Assembly: GCA_025464695.1 (NCBI GenBank)
Contig: JAODNQ010000290.1
Location: forward strand, 1-12,319
Reading direction: 5' to 3'
Source of the DNA: Frankiales bacterium
Lineage (GTDB): Bacteria; Actinomycetota; Actinomycetes; Mycobacteriales; SCTD01
DNA length: 12,319 bases
Under the pieces are notes generated by a model, which searched no databases, was not told the DNA's origin, and was given only the letters and a program-made list of their open reading frames with translations. Shown here in pieces: positions 1 to 7,071 of the stretch. The first letter of the stretch is position 1, and every line of letters starts with the position of its first letter. The position numbers and the translations under genes were made by a program.

Positions 1-79
1 GGCGCGGACGTCGCAGTACCCCCTGCTGCTGGTGATGGTGGCCTTCACGGTGTCGGGCCTGTACCTGCTGCTCGGGTGA
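1..79 (+). CDS. C-terminal end of an unidentified membrane protein (partial)
   Basis: Reading frame 2 is open from the window edge to a TGA at 77-79. The visible 25 residues end in a strongly hydrophobic run (roughly PLLLVMVAFTVSGLYLLLG), which looks like a final transmembrane helix finishing at the very C-terminus. Its TGA overlaps the GTG start of the downstream Nramp gene in a GTGA junction, so the two are very probably co-transcribed and translationally coupled. Too little is visible to name the family. A multi-pass membrane protein is the only supportable inference. Confidence 0.55.
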   Translation, partial: ARTSQYPLLLVMVAFTVSGLYLLLG

Positions 80-1368
80 CCGGTGCTGCGCCGCGGCGCC
101 GCGTCGGGCACCCTGGTGCGGTGCTGCAGGACGAGGAGGTCGTGCGGCGCCCGCTGCCGTCCACGCCCGCGGGCCCGCTGCGCCGGGTGCTGCCCCTGCT
201 CGGCCCCGCGTTCGTCGCCGCCGTCGCCTACGTCGACCCCGGCAACTTCGCCACGAACATCACGGCGGGGGCGCAGCACGGGACCCTGCTCGTCTGGGTG
301 GTCGTCGCGAGCAACCTGCTCGCCGTGCTGGTCCAGTACCTGTCCGCGAAGCTCGGCATCGCCACCGGCTGGGGCCTCGCGCGCAACTGCCGCGACCACC
401 TGCCGCGGTGGACGACCCGCGGGCTGTGGGCGCAGGCCGAGCTGGTGGCGATGGCGACCGACCTCGCCGAGGTCCTCGGCGGCGCGCTCGCGCTGAACCT
501 GTTGTTCGGCCTGCCGCTGCTCGCCGGCGGCGTCGTCACGGGCCTGGTCGCCTTCGGGATGCTCGCCCTCACGGGGCGGGGCCACCGGCCCTACGAGAAC
601 GCCGTCGTCGGGCTGCTCGCGGTGATCCTGCTCGGCTTCCTCGTCGACCTGGTGCGCAGCGGCCCCGACGCGTCCGCCGTCGCGAGCGGCCTGGTCCCGC
701 GACTGGAGGGCACCGACACGGTGCTGCTCGCCTGCGGCATCCTCGGCGCGACGGTGATGCCGCACGTCATCTACCTGCACGCCTCCCTCACCGGCCTGCG
801 CGCCCGTCCCCTCGACGCCGCCGGACGCCGGTCGCTGCTGGCGGCGCAGAAGGTCGACATCCCGGTGGCCATGGTCCTCGCCGGGGCGGTCAACCTGTCG
901 ATGCTCGTCCTCGCGGCCACCCTGTTCGTGGGCTCGGACGTCGACACGATCGAGGAGGCCCACGCCGGCCTGCGCGAGCAGCTGGGGAGCGGGGCGGCCC
1001 TCGGGTTCGCCCTGGCGCTGCTCGCCTCGGGGCTCGCGGCGTCGTCGGTGGGGACCTACAGCGGGCAGGTCGTGATGAAGGGCTTCCTGCGCCGCCAGGT
1101 GTCGCTGCCGGTGCGCCGCGGGATCACCCTCGCGCCCGCCCTGGTGGTGCTCGCCGTCGGCGTCGACCCCACGCGCGCGCTCGTCCTGAGCCAGGTGGTG
1201 CTCAGCTTCGGCATCCCGTTCGCCCTGGTCCCACTGGTGCTGCTGACGCGGCGGGCCGACGTCATGGGCGAGTTCGTGAACCGCCGGCTCACCACCGCCG
1301 CGGGCGCCGTCGTCGCCGGGCTCATCAGCGTGCTGAACGTCTTCCTGCTCACCCAGCTCTTCCGCTAG
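76..1368 (+). CDS. mntH: Nramp-family divalent metal (Mn2+/Fe2+) transporter
   Basis: This 430-residue integral membrane protein belongs to the Nramp (SLC11) family, whose members import Mn2+, Fe2+ and related divalent metals across the cytoplasmic membrane with protons. The first helix carries the family signature VDPGN, giving metal ligands Asp54 and Asn57. The sixth helix carries GATVMPH, giving the expected Ala225 and Met228 ligands and His230. The Asn that usually follows MPH is Val here (MPHVIYLH). The TM3 region has the conserved acidic pattern around Glu122 and Asp129. Eleven or so hydrophobic segments and the length fit bacterial MntH proteins. The GTG start at 76 is favoured because it overlaps the upstream stop (GTGA); the first 35 or so residues are a hydrophilic cytoplasmic leader. 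A small membrane-protein gene follows after 7 bases. No MntR-type regulator gene is visible. Substrate preference for Mn over Fe cannot be read from sequence, so the symbol is a family-level assignment. Confidence 0.93.
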   Translation: MTGAAPRRRVGHPGAVLQDEEVVRRPLPSTPAGPLRRVLPLLGPAFVAAVAYVDPGNFATNITAGAQHGTLLVWVVVASNLLAVLVQYLSAKLGIATGWGLARNCRDHLPRWTTRGLWAQAELVAMATDLAEVLGGALALNLLFGLPLLAGGVVTGLVAFGMLALTGRGHRPYENAVVGLLAVILLGFLVDLVRSGPDASAVASGLVPRLEGTDTVLLACGILGATVMPHVIYLHASLTGLRARPLDAAGRRSLLAAQKVDIPVAMVLAGAVNLSMLVLAATLFVGSDVDTIEEAHAGLREQLGSGAALGFALALLASGLAASSVGTYSGQVVMKGFLRRQVSLPVRRGITLAPALVVLAVGVDPTRALVLSQVVLSFGIPFALVPLVLLTRRADVMGEFVNRRLTTAAGAVVAGLISVLNVFLLTQLFR

Positions 1369-1375
1369 GAGCCAC

Positions 1376-1636
1376 GTGCCCTCGTCCGACCGCCCCGAGT
1401 ACGCCACCGTCCCCGACGGCCGCGACGTCGCCGAGGTCGACCCGCACTGGGCCGAGCTCGCGACCCCCGGCACCCTGCCGACGTCGTACCTGCCCCCGGC
1501 GGTCGCGGGACAGCAGCACGGGTGGCGCAAGGTCGCGGCCTGGGTGCTCATCGTGCTGATGACCTCGGCCGCCACCGGCGGCGTCTGCCTGACCTACGGC
1601 CCCGGCGAGCTGTTCGCGCTGTTCCGCAACAGCTAG
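1376..1636 (+). CDS. Small single-span membrane protein of unknown function
   Basis: The predicted product has 86 residues. The first ~50 are hydrophilic and rich in Pro, Asp and Glu. One hydrophobic segment at about residues 53-75 (AAWVLIVLMTSAATGGVCL) and a short tail follow, so it is probably a tail-anchored or single-span membrane protein. The GTG start at 1376 is supported by an AGGAG ribosome-binding site at 1367-1371, which overlaps the stop codon of the Nramp gene. The close spacing implies one operon with it, and an accessory role in metal transport is possible but unsupported. I recognise no family. It ends 18 bases from the convergent Nudix gene. Confidence 0.7.
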   Translation: MPSSDRPEYATVPDGRDVAEVDPHWAELATPGTLPTSYLPPAVAGQQHGWRKVAAWVLIVLMTSAATGGVCLTYGPGELFALFRNS

Positions 1637-1654
1637 CTAGCAGAGCCGTCCCAG

Positions 1655-2131
1655 CTAGTCCGGCAGCGCCTCGTCGAGCAGCGCGCGCACGGTCGGCCAA
1701 CTGGCGGCGAAGCCCGGGTGCAGCCGCTGCTGCTCGACCTCCTCCAGCGGCACCCAGGCGACCGCCGTGCTCTCGCGGTCCTCCGCGTGCACGTCGAGCA
1801 GGCGCGGCGCCCGGGCGACCACGGTCGTGTAGCTCCAGCCGCCGTGGTCGTCGACCCACGACCGCAGCACGGTGACCTCCTCCGGCGCCAGTCCCGTCTC
1901 CTCGGCCGCCTCGCGCAGGGCGGCCGCCTCCGCCTGCTCCGCCCGGCCGCGGGCGCCGCCGGGGACGCCCCAGGTGTCGCCGTGGTGGCTGTAGGCCGCG
2001 CGGTGCTGCAGCAGGACCCGGGTGCGGCCGTCGTCGTCGGGGGCGAGCAGCAGCAGACCCGCGGCCCCGGCCGTGCCCCAGTGGCGGTGGCCCAGCCCGC
2101 ACTCGGTCCACCCGTCGCCGTCACGTGTCAC
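1655..2131 (-). CDS. Nudix hydrolase (MutT-like)
   Basis: This 158-residue protein has a complete Nudix box GX5EX7REUXEEXGU at residues 59-81 (starting GARGRAE, ending REAAEETGL), which supplies the Mg2+-binding glutamates. Nudix enzymes hydrolyse nucleoside diphosphates linked to another moiety, in the cytoplasm. Typical family sequence surrounds the box: a beta strand with LLLLAPDDDG and LLQHRA before it, WGVPGG just ahead of it, and a late AVAWVPLEEVEQ segment. The frame stays open well upstream, but the family-like sequence begins at the GTG at 2131 (VTRDGDGWTECG). That start leaves a divergent intergenic space to the next gene, so it is preferred. No strong ribosome-binding site is visible. 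The substrate (oxidised dNTP, ADP-ribose, a dinucleotide polyphosphate or other) cannot be inferred. The gene lies convergent to the small membrane protein and divergent from the 158-residue cysteine-tailed protein. Confidence 0.88.
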   Translation of the reverse strand: MTRDGDGWTECGLGHRHWGTAGAAGLLLLAPDDDGRTRVLLQHRAAYSHHGDTWGVPGGARGRAEQAEAAALREAAEETGLAPEEVTVLRSWVDDHGGWSYTTVVARAPRLLDVHAEDRESTAVAWVPLEEVEQQRLHPGFAASWPTVRALLDEALPD

Positions 2132-2214
2132 GCCGTCAGCCTGCCCGCTCCGCGCGGTCGAGGCACGCCCGGGCGCATCTGCTGCGAGACTGGTGGGCGA
2201 CGGGTCCGCTCCAC

Positions 2215-2243
2215 GGTCCCGCTGCGCACGAGAGGCCGGGACC
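2215..2243. repeat. Perfect 7-bp inverted repeat flanking the ribosome-binding site of the 2244 gene
   Basis: GGTCCCG at 2215-2221 is exactly repeated inverted as CGGGACC at 2237-2243, which ends on the base before the ATG. The 15-base loop between them contains AGAGG (2231-2235), the likely Shine-Dalgarno sequence. It could be an RNA hairpin presenting the ribosome-binding site in its loop, or an operator. With this base composition a chance 7-bp dyad is not rare, so the role is uncertain. Confidence 0.35.
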
Positions 2244-2720
2244 ATGAGCGACACGCTGAGCGACACCGACACCACCCCCGAGGCTGCTGACGTCGAGGAG
2301 CAGCTGTCGCCGGAGGTGCAGGCCGGCGTGGACGCCGCGATCGCCGAGGTCGACCGCCGGTGCGCGGCCGATCCCGACCTGGTGCACGGCGACGTCGTCG
2401 AGCTCGTGGCGCTGGAGCAGAGCGACGTCGACGTCGCGGTCGCGCTGTGCGTCCAGACGATGGAGTTCGTCCCCGACACCGTGCGTCAGCGCATGTTCGA
2501 GGCCGAGCACGCCGACACGATCGCGGCCGCCGCCGTCATCACCGCCGAGAAGGACGCGGCGACGCAGAAGGCCAAGCAGCGCTCCGCCCGCGCGGCCGCC
2601 ACCCGGGCCGCGACGCTCGCCGCCGAGGCCGCCGTCAACTCCGCCGCCCTCAAGTCCGCGACCTGCCCCTCCTGCTTCCAGGTCCGCTCGCCGTCGGGCG
2701 TCTGCGGCTGCGACGAGTAG
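2244..2720 (+). CDS. Hypothetical 158-residue protein with a cysteine-rich C-terminus
   Basis: I do not recognise a named family. The product starts at the ATG at 2244, 8 bases after AGAGG; the frame is open further upstream, but that stretch overlaps the Nudix gene on the other strand and is not protein-like. The acidic N-terminus (residues 1-25) is rich in Asp, Glu and Thr. A helical central part (26-86) follows, then a long Ala-rich helix with regularly spaced charges (about 88-138, possibly coiled coil). The tail holds four cysteines as CPSC at 141-144 and CGC at 154-156. That CxxC-x9-CxC arrangement resembles a short zinc-binding knuckle. There is no signal peptide or membrane segment, so it is probably cytoplasmic. 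The gene is convergent with the GAF-EAL gene, with only 6 bases between the stops. Confidence 0.8.
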   Translation: MSDTLSDTDTTPEAADVEEQLSPEVQAGVDAAIAEVDRRCAADPDLVHGDVVELVALEQSDVDVAVALCVQTMEFVPDTVRQRMFEAEHADTIAAAAVITAEKDAATQKAKQRSARAAATRAATLAAEAAVNSAALKSATCPSCFQVRSPSGVCGCDE

Positions 2721-2726
2721 CGGCTC

Positions 2727-4895
2727 CTACAGGCTGGCGGCCCGCCCCCGGGCGGAGCGGGGCGCCGGCAGGCGCAGGGCCCGCAGCGTCGGGAGCCCGA
2801 TCCGGGTCACCAGCTCCGGCAGCGGCCGGGCCAGGTAGAAGCCCTGCACGAGGTGGACGCCGAGGCCGGTGAGGCAGGCGAGCTCGGAGCTGGTCTCCAC
2901 GCCCTCGGCCACCAGCATCCGCCCGCTGCGGTCGGCGAACGCGACGAGCGAGGCCACCAGGTCGGCCCGGGTGGGGTCGTCCTCGACGGCGGTGATCAGC
3001 TCGCGGTCGAGCTTGATGATGTCCGGCTCGAGCAGCAGGACGTGCCGCAGGCTCGAGTGGCCGGCGCCCGTGTCGTCGATGGCCAGGCGCAGGCCGGCCG
3101 CCCGCCACGGGGCGAGCAGCCGGTTGAGGGCGTCGTAGTCGTCGACGGCCTCGTGCTCGGTGATCTCGACGACCAGCGCGCCGAGCAGCCCCTCCGCGCG
3201 CACCCCGGCGAGCATCTCCTCGAGCCCGGGGTCGGCGAGGGCCGCGGGCGAGAGGTTGACGGCGAGGAAGCGCCCGGCCGCGGCCAGCTCGCCCAGCGCC
3301 GGTAGCGCGGCCCGGCACGCGGCCAGCTCCAGCTCGACGCCGCGGCCCTGCCCGGCAGCCTCCGCGAACCAGACGAGCGGGCTGCGGCCGTCGGGGAAGC
3401 GGGTCAGCGCCTCCATCCCGACGACGTCGAGGACGCCGGTGGCCACCACCGGCTGGTACACGGGGATCGGGCCTCCGGCCGCCATGAGGTTGGCCAGGGC
3501 GACGGCCACCAGGCGCGACTCGCTCGTCGCCTCCAGCTCGGCCTCGACGATCTCGCCGAGGGCGTCGGCCACGACCTGGAGCACGACGAGGTCGCGGCTC
3601 GACAGACCGGGCAGCGGGAGACCGGTCAGGCAGCACAGCGTCCCGTACAGGCGGCCGTCCGACAGCCGGACCGGCGCGGCGAGGTAGCCCCCGACGAGCC
3701 CCTGCTGCACGGACGGGACCTCGAGCGCCGCCGGGTGCTGCCGCACGTCGCTCATGACCGCCGGCAGCTCGCCCGCGAGGATCCGCTGGCAGAGCGTGTC
3801 CTCGAGCGGCACCGTGTCGCCGGCCACCCACGCCGAGCCCTCCGGCGCGACCACCTCGCGGAAGCGCTGCTGCCCGCCGACCCGCTGCGACAGGTACGCG
3901 ACGTCCTGGCCCAGCTGCCGCCGGACCTGGTCGAGCAGGTCGCGCACCCGGTCGTCGCCCGCGAGGGGCGCCCCGGTGTCCGGGAGCCGCCACCCGGCAC
4001 CGCCCAGCCGGGCCTCGGCCTGCCGGAGCGCGAGCCGCAGGCGTGTGCCGGGAGCAGCGGTCGCCGACGCCGTCCGGTGGGCGACGCCGGAGCGCTGCAG
4101 GGCGGCGGTCAGCTGCAGGGCCCGCCGTCGCACCTCGGGACCGCCGGCGTCGACGAGCAGCAGCGCCAGGACGCCGCCCGGCAGCCGGGTCAGCGCGTCG
4201 CCCTCGTGCAGTCCGGCCAGCAGGGCGAGCAGGACGTCGGGCGAGCTCGCGGTCTCGCGCAGCTCCACGAGCAGCACCGACGCCGTCGCCCCGAGGCGGG
4301 CGCAGCGCTCGTCGTGGTGCCCCAGCTGCACGGCCCAGGAGGCCGGGGTGAGCAGCCCGGTGTGGTGGCCGAGGTCGGCGTCGGGAGCGAGCAGGTCGGC
4401 CCGCGCGCGGCTGGCGGTGAGCGCCAGCTCGGCCACGAGCAGCCCGGCGCAGGCGTCCGCCAGGGCACGAAGCAGCGGCTCGGCCAGCACGACGTCGGGT
4501 GCCAGCGGGGTCGCGGACCAGCCGCAGACGGTGCCCAGCAGCCGGCCGTCGGCGTCGTGGAGCGGCAGGCTCACGAAGCCCCCGACCTGCAGGTCGTGCT
4601 GCGCGGCCGCCGCCCGCAGCAGGGGGGCGTCGTCGAGGTCCGGGGTGATGGTCGGCGCGGCACCCCGGACGACGACCGCGCACAGGGTGCTGTCCCACGG
4701 CAGGGAGGTGCCGACGGGAGAGCCGGCACCGGGCGAGGAGGTCTCCAGCACGACCCAGCGGTCGCCCTGCTGCCGCGCGAGCAGCACGCCGTCGAGCCCG
4801 GCCTGCGCCGCGGCGACCTGCAGCAGCGGCCGGACGGACCCGCTCAGGCCGGCGGCCGCGGACGCGTCGTCGCCCGGAGCCGCGGGGGGAGTCAT
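2727..4895 (-). CDS. GAF-(degenerate GGDEF)-GAF-EAL cyclic-di-GMP phosphodiesterase
   Basis: This 722-residue soluble protein probably hydrolyses cyclic-di-GMP to pGpG under control of its GAF sensory domains. Order: a GAF domain at about 20-158 (with the WDSTLC element); a GGDEF-like fold at about 179-300 in which the GGDEF position reads PGGVL (239-243), so cyclase activity is not expected; a second GAF at about 318-455 (PLEDTLCQRI, later GRLYGTLCCL); and an EAL domain at about 465-700. The EAL catalytic set is present: Glu495 of EAL, Asn547 in VNLS, Glu577 in EITE, Asp607-Asp608, Lys628 in KLD, Glu664 in AEGVET and Gln684. Loop 6 is DDTGAGHSSL instead of the usual DDFGTGYSSL. An active phosphodiesterase is therefore likely but not certain. 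The ATG at 4895 is the only good start before the GAF; its ribosome-binding site is weak. The gene is divergent from the GNAT gene, with 82 bases between the starts. The ligands of the GAF domains are unknown. Confidence 0.9.
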   Translation of the reverse strand: MTPPAAPGDDASAAAGLSGSVRPLLQVAAAQAGLDGVLLARQQGDRWVVLETSSPGAGSPVGTSLPWDSTLCAVVVRGAAPTITPDLDDAPLLRAAAAQHDLQVGGFVSLPLHDADGRLLGTVCGWSATPLAPDVVLAEPLLRALADACAGLLVAELALTASRARADLLAPDADLGHHTGLLTPASWAVQLGHHDERCARLGATASVLLVELRETASSPDVLLALLAGLHEGDALTRLPGGVLALLLVDAGGPEVRRRALQLTAALQRSGVAHRTASATAAPGTRLRLALRQAEARLGGAGWRLPDTGAPLAGDDRVRDLLDQVRRQLGQDVAYLSQRVGGQQRFREVVAPEGSAWVAGDTVPLEDTLCQRILAGELPAVMSDVRQHPAALEVPSVQQGLVGGYLAAPVRLSDGRLYGTLCCLTGLPLPGLSSRDLVVLQVVADALGEIVEAELEATSESRLVAVALANLMAAGGPIPVYQPVVATGVLDVVGMEALTRFPDGRSPLVWFAEAAGQGRGVELELAACRAALPALGELAAAGRFLAVNLSPAALADPGLEEMLAGVRAEGLLGALVVEITEHEAVDDYDALNRLLAPWRAAGLRLAIDDTGAGHSSLRHVLLLEPDIIKLDRELITAVEDDPTRADLVASLVAFADRSGRMLVAEGVETSSELACLTGLGVHLVQGFYLARPLPELVTRIGLPTLRALRLPAPRSARGRAASL

Positions 4896-4977
4896 ACGAG
4901 CCCATCGGCTGCCACCCGGACAGCCTGCATGACCCTGGAGAGTGACGGGGACGCGGCGTCCGGGGTAGGGGGGTGTC

Positions 4978-5286
4978 GTGGACCTCGACGTGCAGGACGA
5001 CGGAGCGCGCTTCACCGCGCGGGTGGACGGCGAGTCGGCCGGCTTCGCCACCTACGAGCGTGCGGACGGCCTGCTGACGGCCACCCACACGGTCGTCGAC
5101 CCCGCCTTCGAGGGCCGGGGGGTGGGCAGTGCCCTCGTCCGTGCGGTGGTCGCGGCCGCCCGCGACGCCGGGGACGGGCTGCTGCCGCAGTGCTCGTTCG
5201 TGCGGGCGCACCTGCTCCGGTCCCCGGAGGACCTCGCGCTGGTCCCCGCCGACGCCCGGGAGCGGTTCGGCCTGCCTGCTGCCTGA
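4978..5286 (+). CDS. Small GCN5-related N-acetyltransferase-like protein (Acetyltransf_CG / YjdJ type)
   Basis: This 102-residue protein matches the short GNAT-like family often called Acetyltransf_CG. Family members are about 80-100 residues and are predicted acetyl-CoA-binding proteins without a well-established substrate. Visible hallmarks are HTVVDPAFEGRGVGSALV (residues 37-54), containing the acetyl-CoA-binding R-x-x-G-x-A loop at 47-52, and the late PQCSF segment with Cys72, which is characteristic of this subgroup. The GTG at 4978 is preceded by a G-rich stretch (GGGGTAGGGGGG) that can serve as a ribosome-binding site. The gene is divergent from the GAF-EAL gene. Its end is followed by a strong hairpin before the convergent chemoreceptor gene. 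A cytoplasmic location is expected because no export signal is present. Confidence 0.85.
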   Translation: MDLDVQDDGARFTARVDGESAGFATYERADGLLTATHTVVDPAFEGRGVGSALVRAVVAAARDAGDGLLPQCSFVRAHLLRSPEDLALVPADARERFGLPAA

Positions 5287-5289
5287 CCG

Positions 5290-5326
5290 ACGACTGCCGC
5301 CCCGCGGCGTGCGGGACGGCCGTCGT
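5290..5326. terminator. Bidirectional terminator hairpin between convergent genes
   Basis: Positions 5290-5305 pair with 5311-5326 around a 5-base loop (GGCGT). The stem is 16 positions long with only two mismatches (5295/5321 and 5300/5316) and is very GC-rich. It starts 4 bases after the TGA of the acetyltransferase gene and lies between that gene and the stop of the convergent chemoreceptor gene, so it can serve both strands. There is no T tract, which is usual for actinobacterial terminators. Confidence 0.65.
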
Positions 5327-5367
5327 GCGGGGGTGCGCCGGGGCAGGGGCGCTGGTCGGTCTCCGGG

Positions 5368-6951
5368 TCAGGTGCGGAAGGTGGCGACCAGCTGGTTGAG
5401 CTCGGCGCTCATCTGCGCGAGCTGCTCGGCGGCCCGCTGGCTCTGGCCGACCCCCGTGGTCGTGCTGGCTGCGGCCTCGGCCACGCCGGTGATGGTCGCG
5501 GCGATCTGCGTGCTGCCGGTCGCCGCCTCGGCCACCGACCGCGACATCTCGTTCGTGGTCGCCGTCTGCTCCTCCACCGCGCTGGCGATGGTCGTCTGGT
5601 AGTCGTTGATCTGCCCGATGACCGCGCTGATCCGGCCGATCGCGTCCACGGCGCTGGCGGTGTCGGCCTGGATGGCCTCGATCCGGGCCGAGATGTCCTT
5701 GGTGGCCCGGGCCGTCTCCTGCGCCAGGTCCTTCACCTCGTTGGCGACGACGGCGAAGCCCTTGCCCGCCTCGCCGGCCCGGGCGGCCTCGATGGTCGCG
5801 TTGAGGGCCAGCAGGTTGGTCTGCTCGGCGATCCCCGTGATGACCTTGACGACGTTGCCGATCTCGATGCTGCTCTGGCCGAGCTTGCTGACGGTGAGGT
5901 TGGTCTGCTGCGCGACCTCCACGGCGGTGCCCGCCACACGGGCGGCCTCGTTCGCGTTCTGCGCGATCTCGCGGATGCTCGCGCCCATCTCCTCCGCGCC
6001 CGTGGCCACCGTCTGCACGTTGCGGCTGACCTGCTCGGCCGCGGCGCTCACGACGTTGGCCTGCGCGGAGGTCTGGTCCGCCGACGAGGCGATGGAGCCG
6101 GAGACGGTCATGAGCTCGTCCGCGCTGAGGCCGAGGGCCCCGGCGCTCTCGCCGAGGGTGCGCACGGTCGTGCGGACCGACTCCATCGCCGTGCCGAGGT
6201 CGGCGGCCATCAGACCGAGCTCGTCCTTGCTGTCGACCTGCACCGTGCGGGTGAGGTCGCCGTCGGCCAGAGCCTTGAGCACCTCGCTGACGCTGCTGAT
6301 CGGGCCGGTGAGCGTGCGGCTGACGAGGCGGGCCAGCAGGGCGCCGAGCAGGGCGCCGACCACCAGGATGACCAGGACGAGGGTCCGCCCCTGGTCCGAG
6401 GCGCGGGTGGCCTCGGCGGCCGTCGCCTTGACGACGCCGACCTGCGCGGCGCCGAGGTCCTGCCCGGCCTTGGCGACGACGGCGAACAGCGCGTCGCACT
6501 CCTTGAGGATCGGCTGGACGTCCTTCTCCCCGCGGTTGCTCGCGGGCAGGATGGTGCCGTCGCGGAACGCCCGGTAGGCGGTGGTCGCGTCCACGTAGGC
6601 GGCGAGACGCACGGGGTCGACGCCCTCGCGCTGCAGGAGCGCGACGTCGCGGTCGAACGCGGCGTCGAACTGGGCGATCTGCTGCTCCCGCAGCGGCTTG
6701 TCGGCCGGGGTCGCGACCAGGTGGAGCAGGACGCGCTGGCGCATGCTGCCGTTCGCGTCACGGGCGTCGGACAGCTGCTGCAGCGGCACCGCGCCGTCGG
6801 AGTAGATCGACTGGCCCTTGCTGTGCACGCTCCCGAGGCCGACCAGCCCGGCGGCACCGACCGCGACGGCGGCGGTCAGCAGGACCGCCACGAGGATCAT
6901 CAGCTTGCTGCCGACCTTGCGGTCGCGGAGCCACTGGACGGGACTGGTCAT
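5368..6951 (-). CDS. Methyl-accepting chemotaxis protein (transmembrane chemoreceptor)
   Basis: This chemoreceptor senses an external stimulus and controls the CheA kinase through CheW at the inner face of the membrane. With residues counted from the upstream ATG at 6954, TM1 is at about 17-40. The extracytoplasmic domain of about 150 residues (41-188) is helical and resembles the four-helix-bundle MCP sensors. TM2 is at about 190-212, the HAMP domain at about 211-263, and the long coiled-coil signalling domain at about 275-528. The hairpin tip is clearly conserved at about 374-421 ([20 protein letters not shown], then [11 protein letters not shown]). No C-terminal CheR/CheB-binding pentapeptide such as NWETF is present; the protein ends VATFRT. 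Two adjacent ATG codons are possible. GAAGG at 6958-6962 is 6 bases from the second (6951) and only 3 from the first (6954), so the second is preferred (527 residues). No che or flagellar genes are in the window. The gene is divergent from the hexapeptide acetyltransferase. Confidence 0.95.
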   Translation of the reverse strand: MTSPVQWLRDRKVGSKLMILVAVLLTAAVAVGAAGLVGLGSVHSKGQSIYSDGAVPLQQLSDARDANGSMRQRVLLHLVATPADKPLREQQIAQFDAAFDRDVALLQREGVDPVRLAAYVDATTAYRAFRDGTILPASNRGEKDVQPILKECDALFAVVAKAGQDLGAAQVGVVKATAAEATRASDQGRTLVLVILVVGALLGALLARLVSRTLTGPISSVSEVLKALADGDLTRTVQVDSKDELGLMAADLGTAMESVRTTVRTLGESAGALGLSADELMTVSGSIASSADQTSAQANVVSAAAEQVSRNVQTVATGAEEMGASIREIAQNANEAARVAGTAVEVAQQTNLTVSKLGQSSIEIGNVVKVITGIAEQTNLLALNATIEAARAGEAGKGFAVVANEVKDLAQETARATKDISARIEAIQADTASAVDAIGRISAVIGQINDYQTTIASAVEEQTATTNEMSRSVAEAATGSTQIAATITGVAEAAASTTTGVGQSQRAAEQLAQMSAELNQLVATFRT

Positions 6952-7071
6952 CATGGGCCTTCGGACGGAGGGTCAGGGGGGAACACCAGTCCCATCGGTC
7001 CGCCCGAGCCCGGCAGGACCACCCGTCGTGACCATCTGTCCCTGGCCCGGGCCGTGCCCCAGGATCGGGTC

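Noticed and set aside
1633..1660. CTAGC...GCTAG inverted repeat between the convergent small membrane protein and Nudix genes, as a terminator
   Set aside because: Only a 5-bp stem with a 12-base loop, largely produced by the two TAG stop codons facing each other. Too weak to call.
2120..2131. GTCAC direct repeat (GTCACGTGTCAC) at the Nudix start codon as a regulatory site
   Set aside because: Short, overlaps the first codons, and has no symmetric partner or matching copy tied to the operator-like sites near 11650.
2650..5211. 853-codon minus-strand frame overlapping the GAF-EAL gene
   Set aside because: The protein is almost wholly Arg/Ala/Gly/Pro and lacks any motif, whereas the adjacent frame gives two GAF domains and a full EAL domain.
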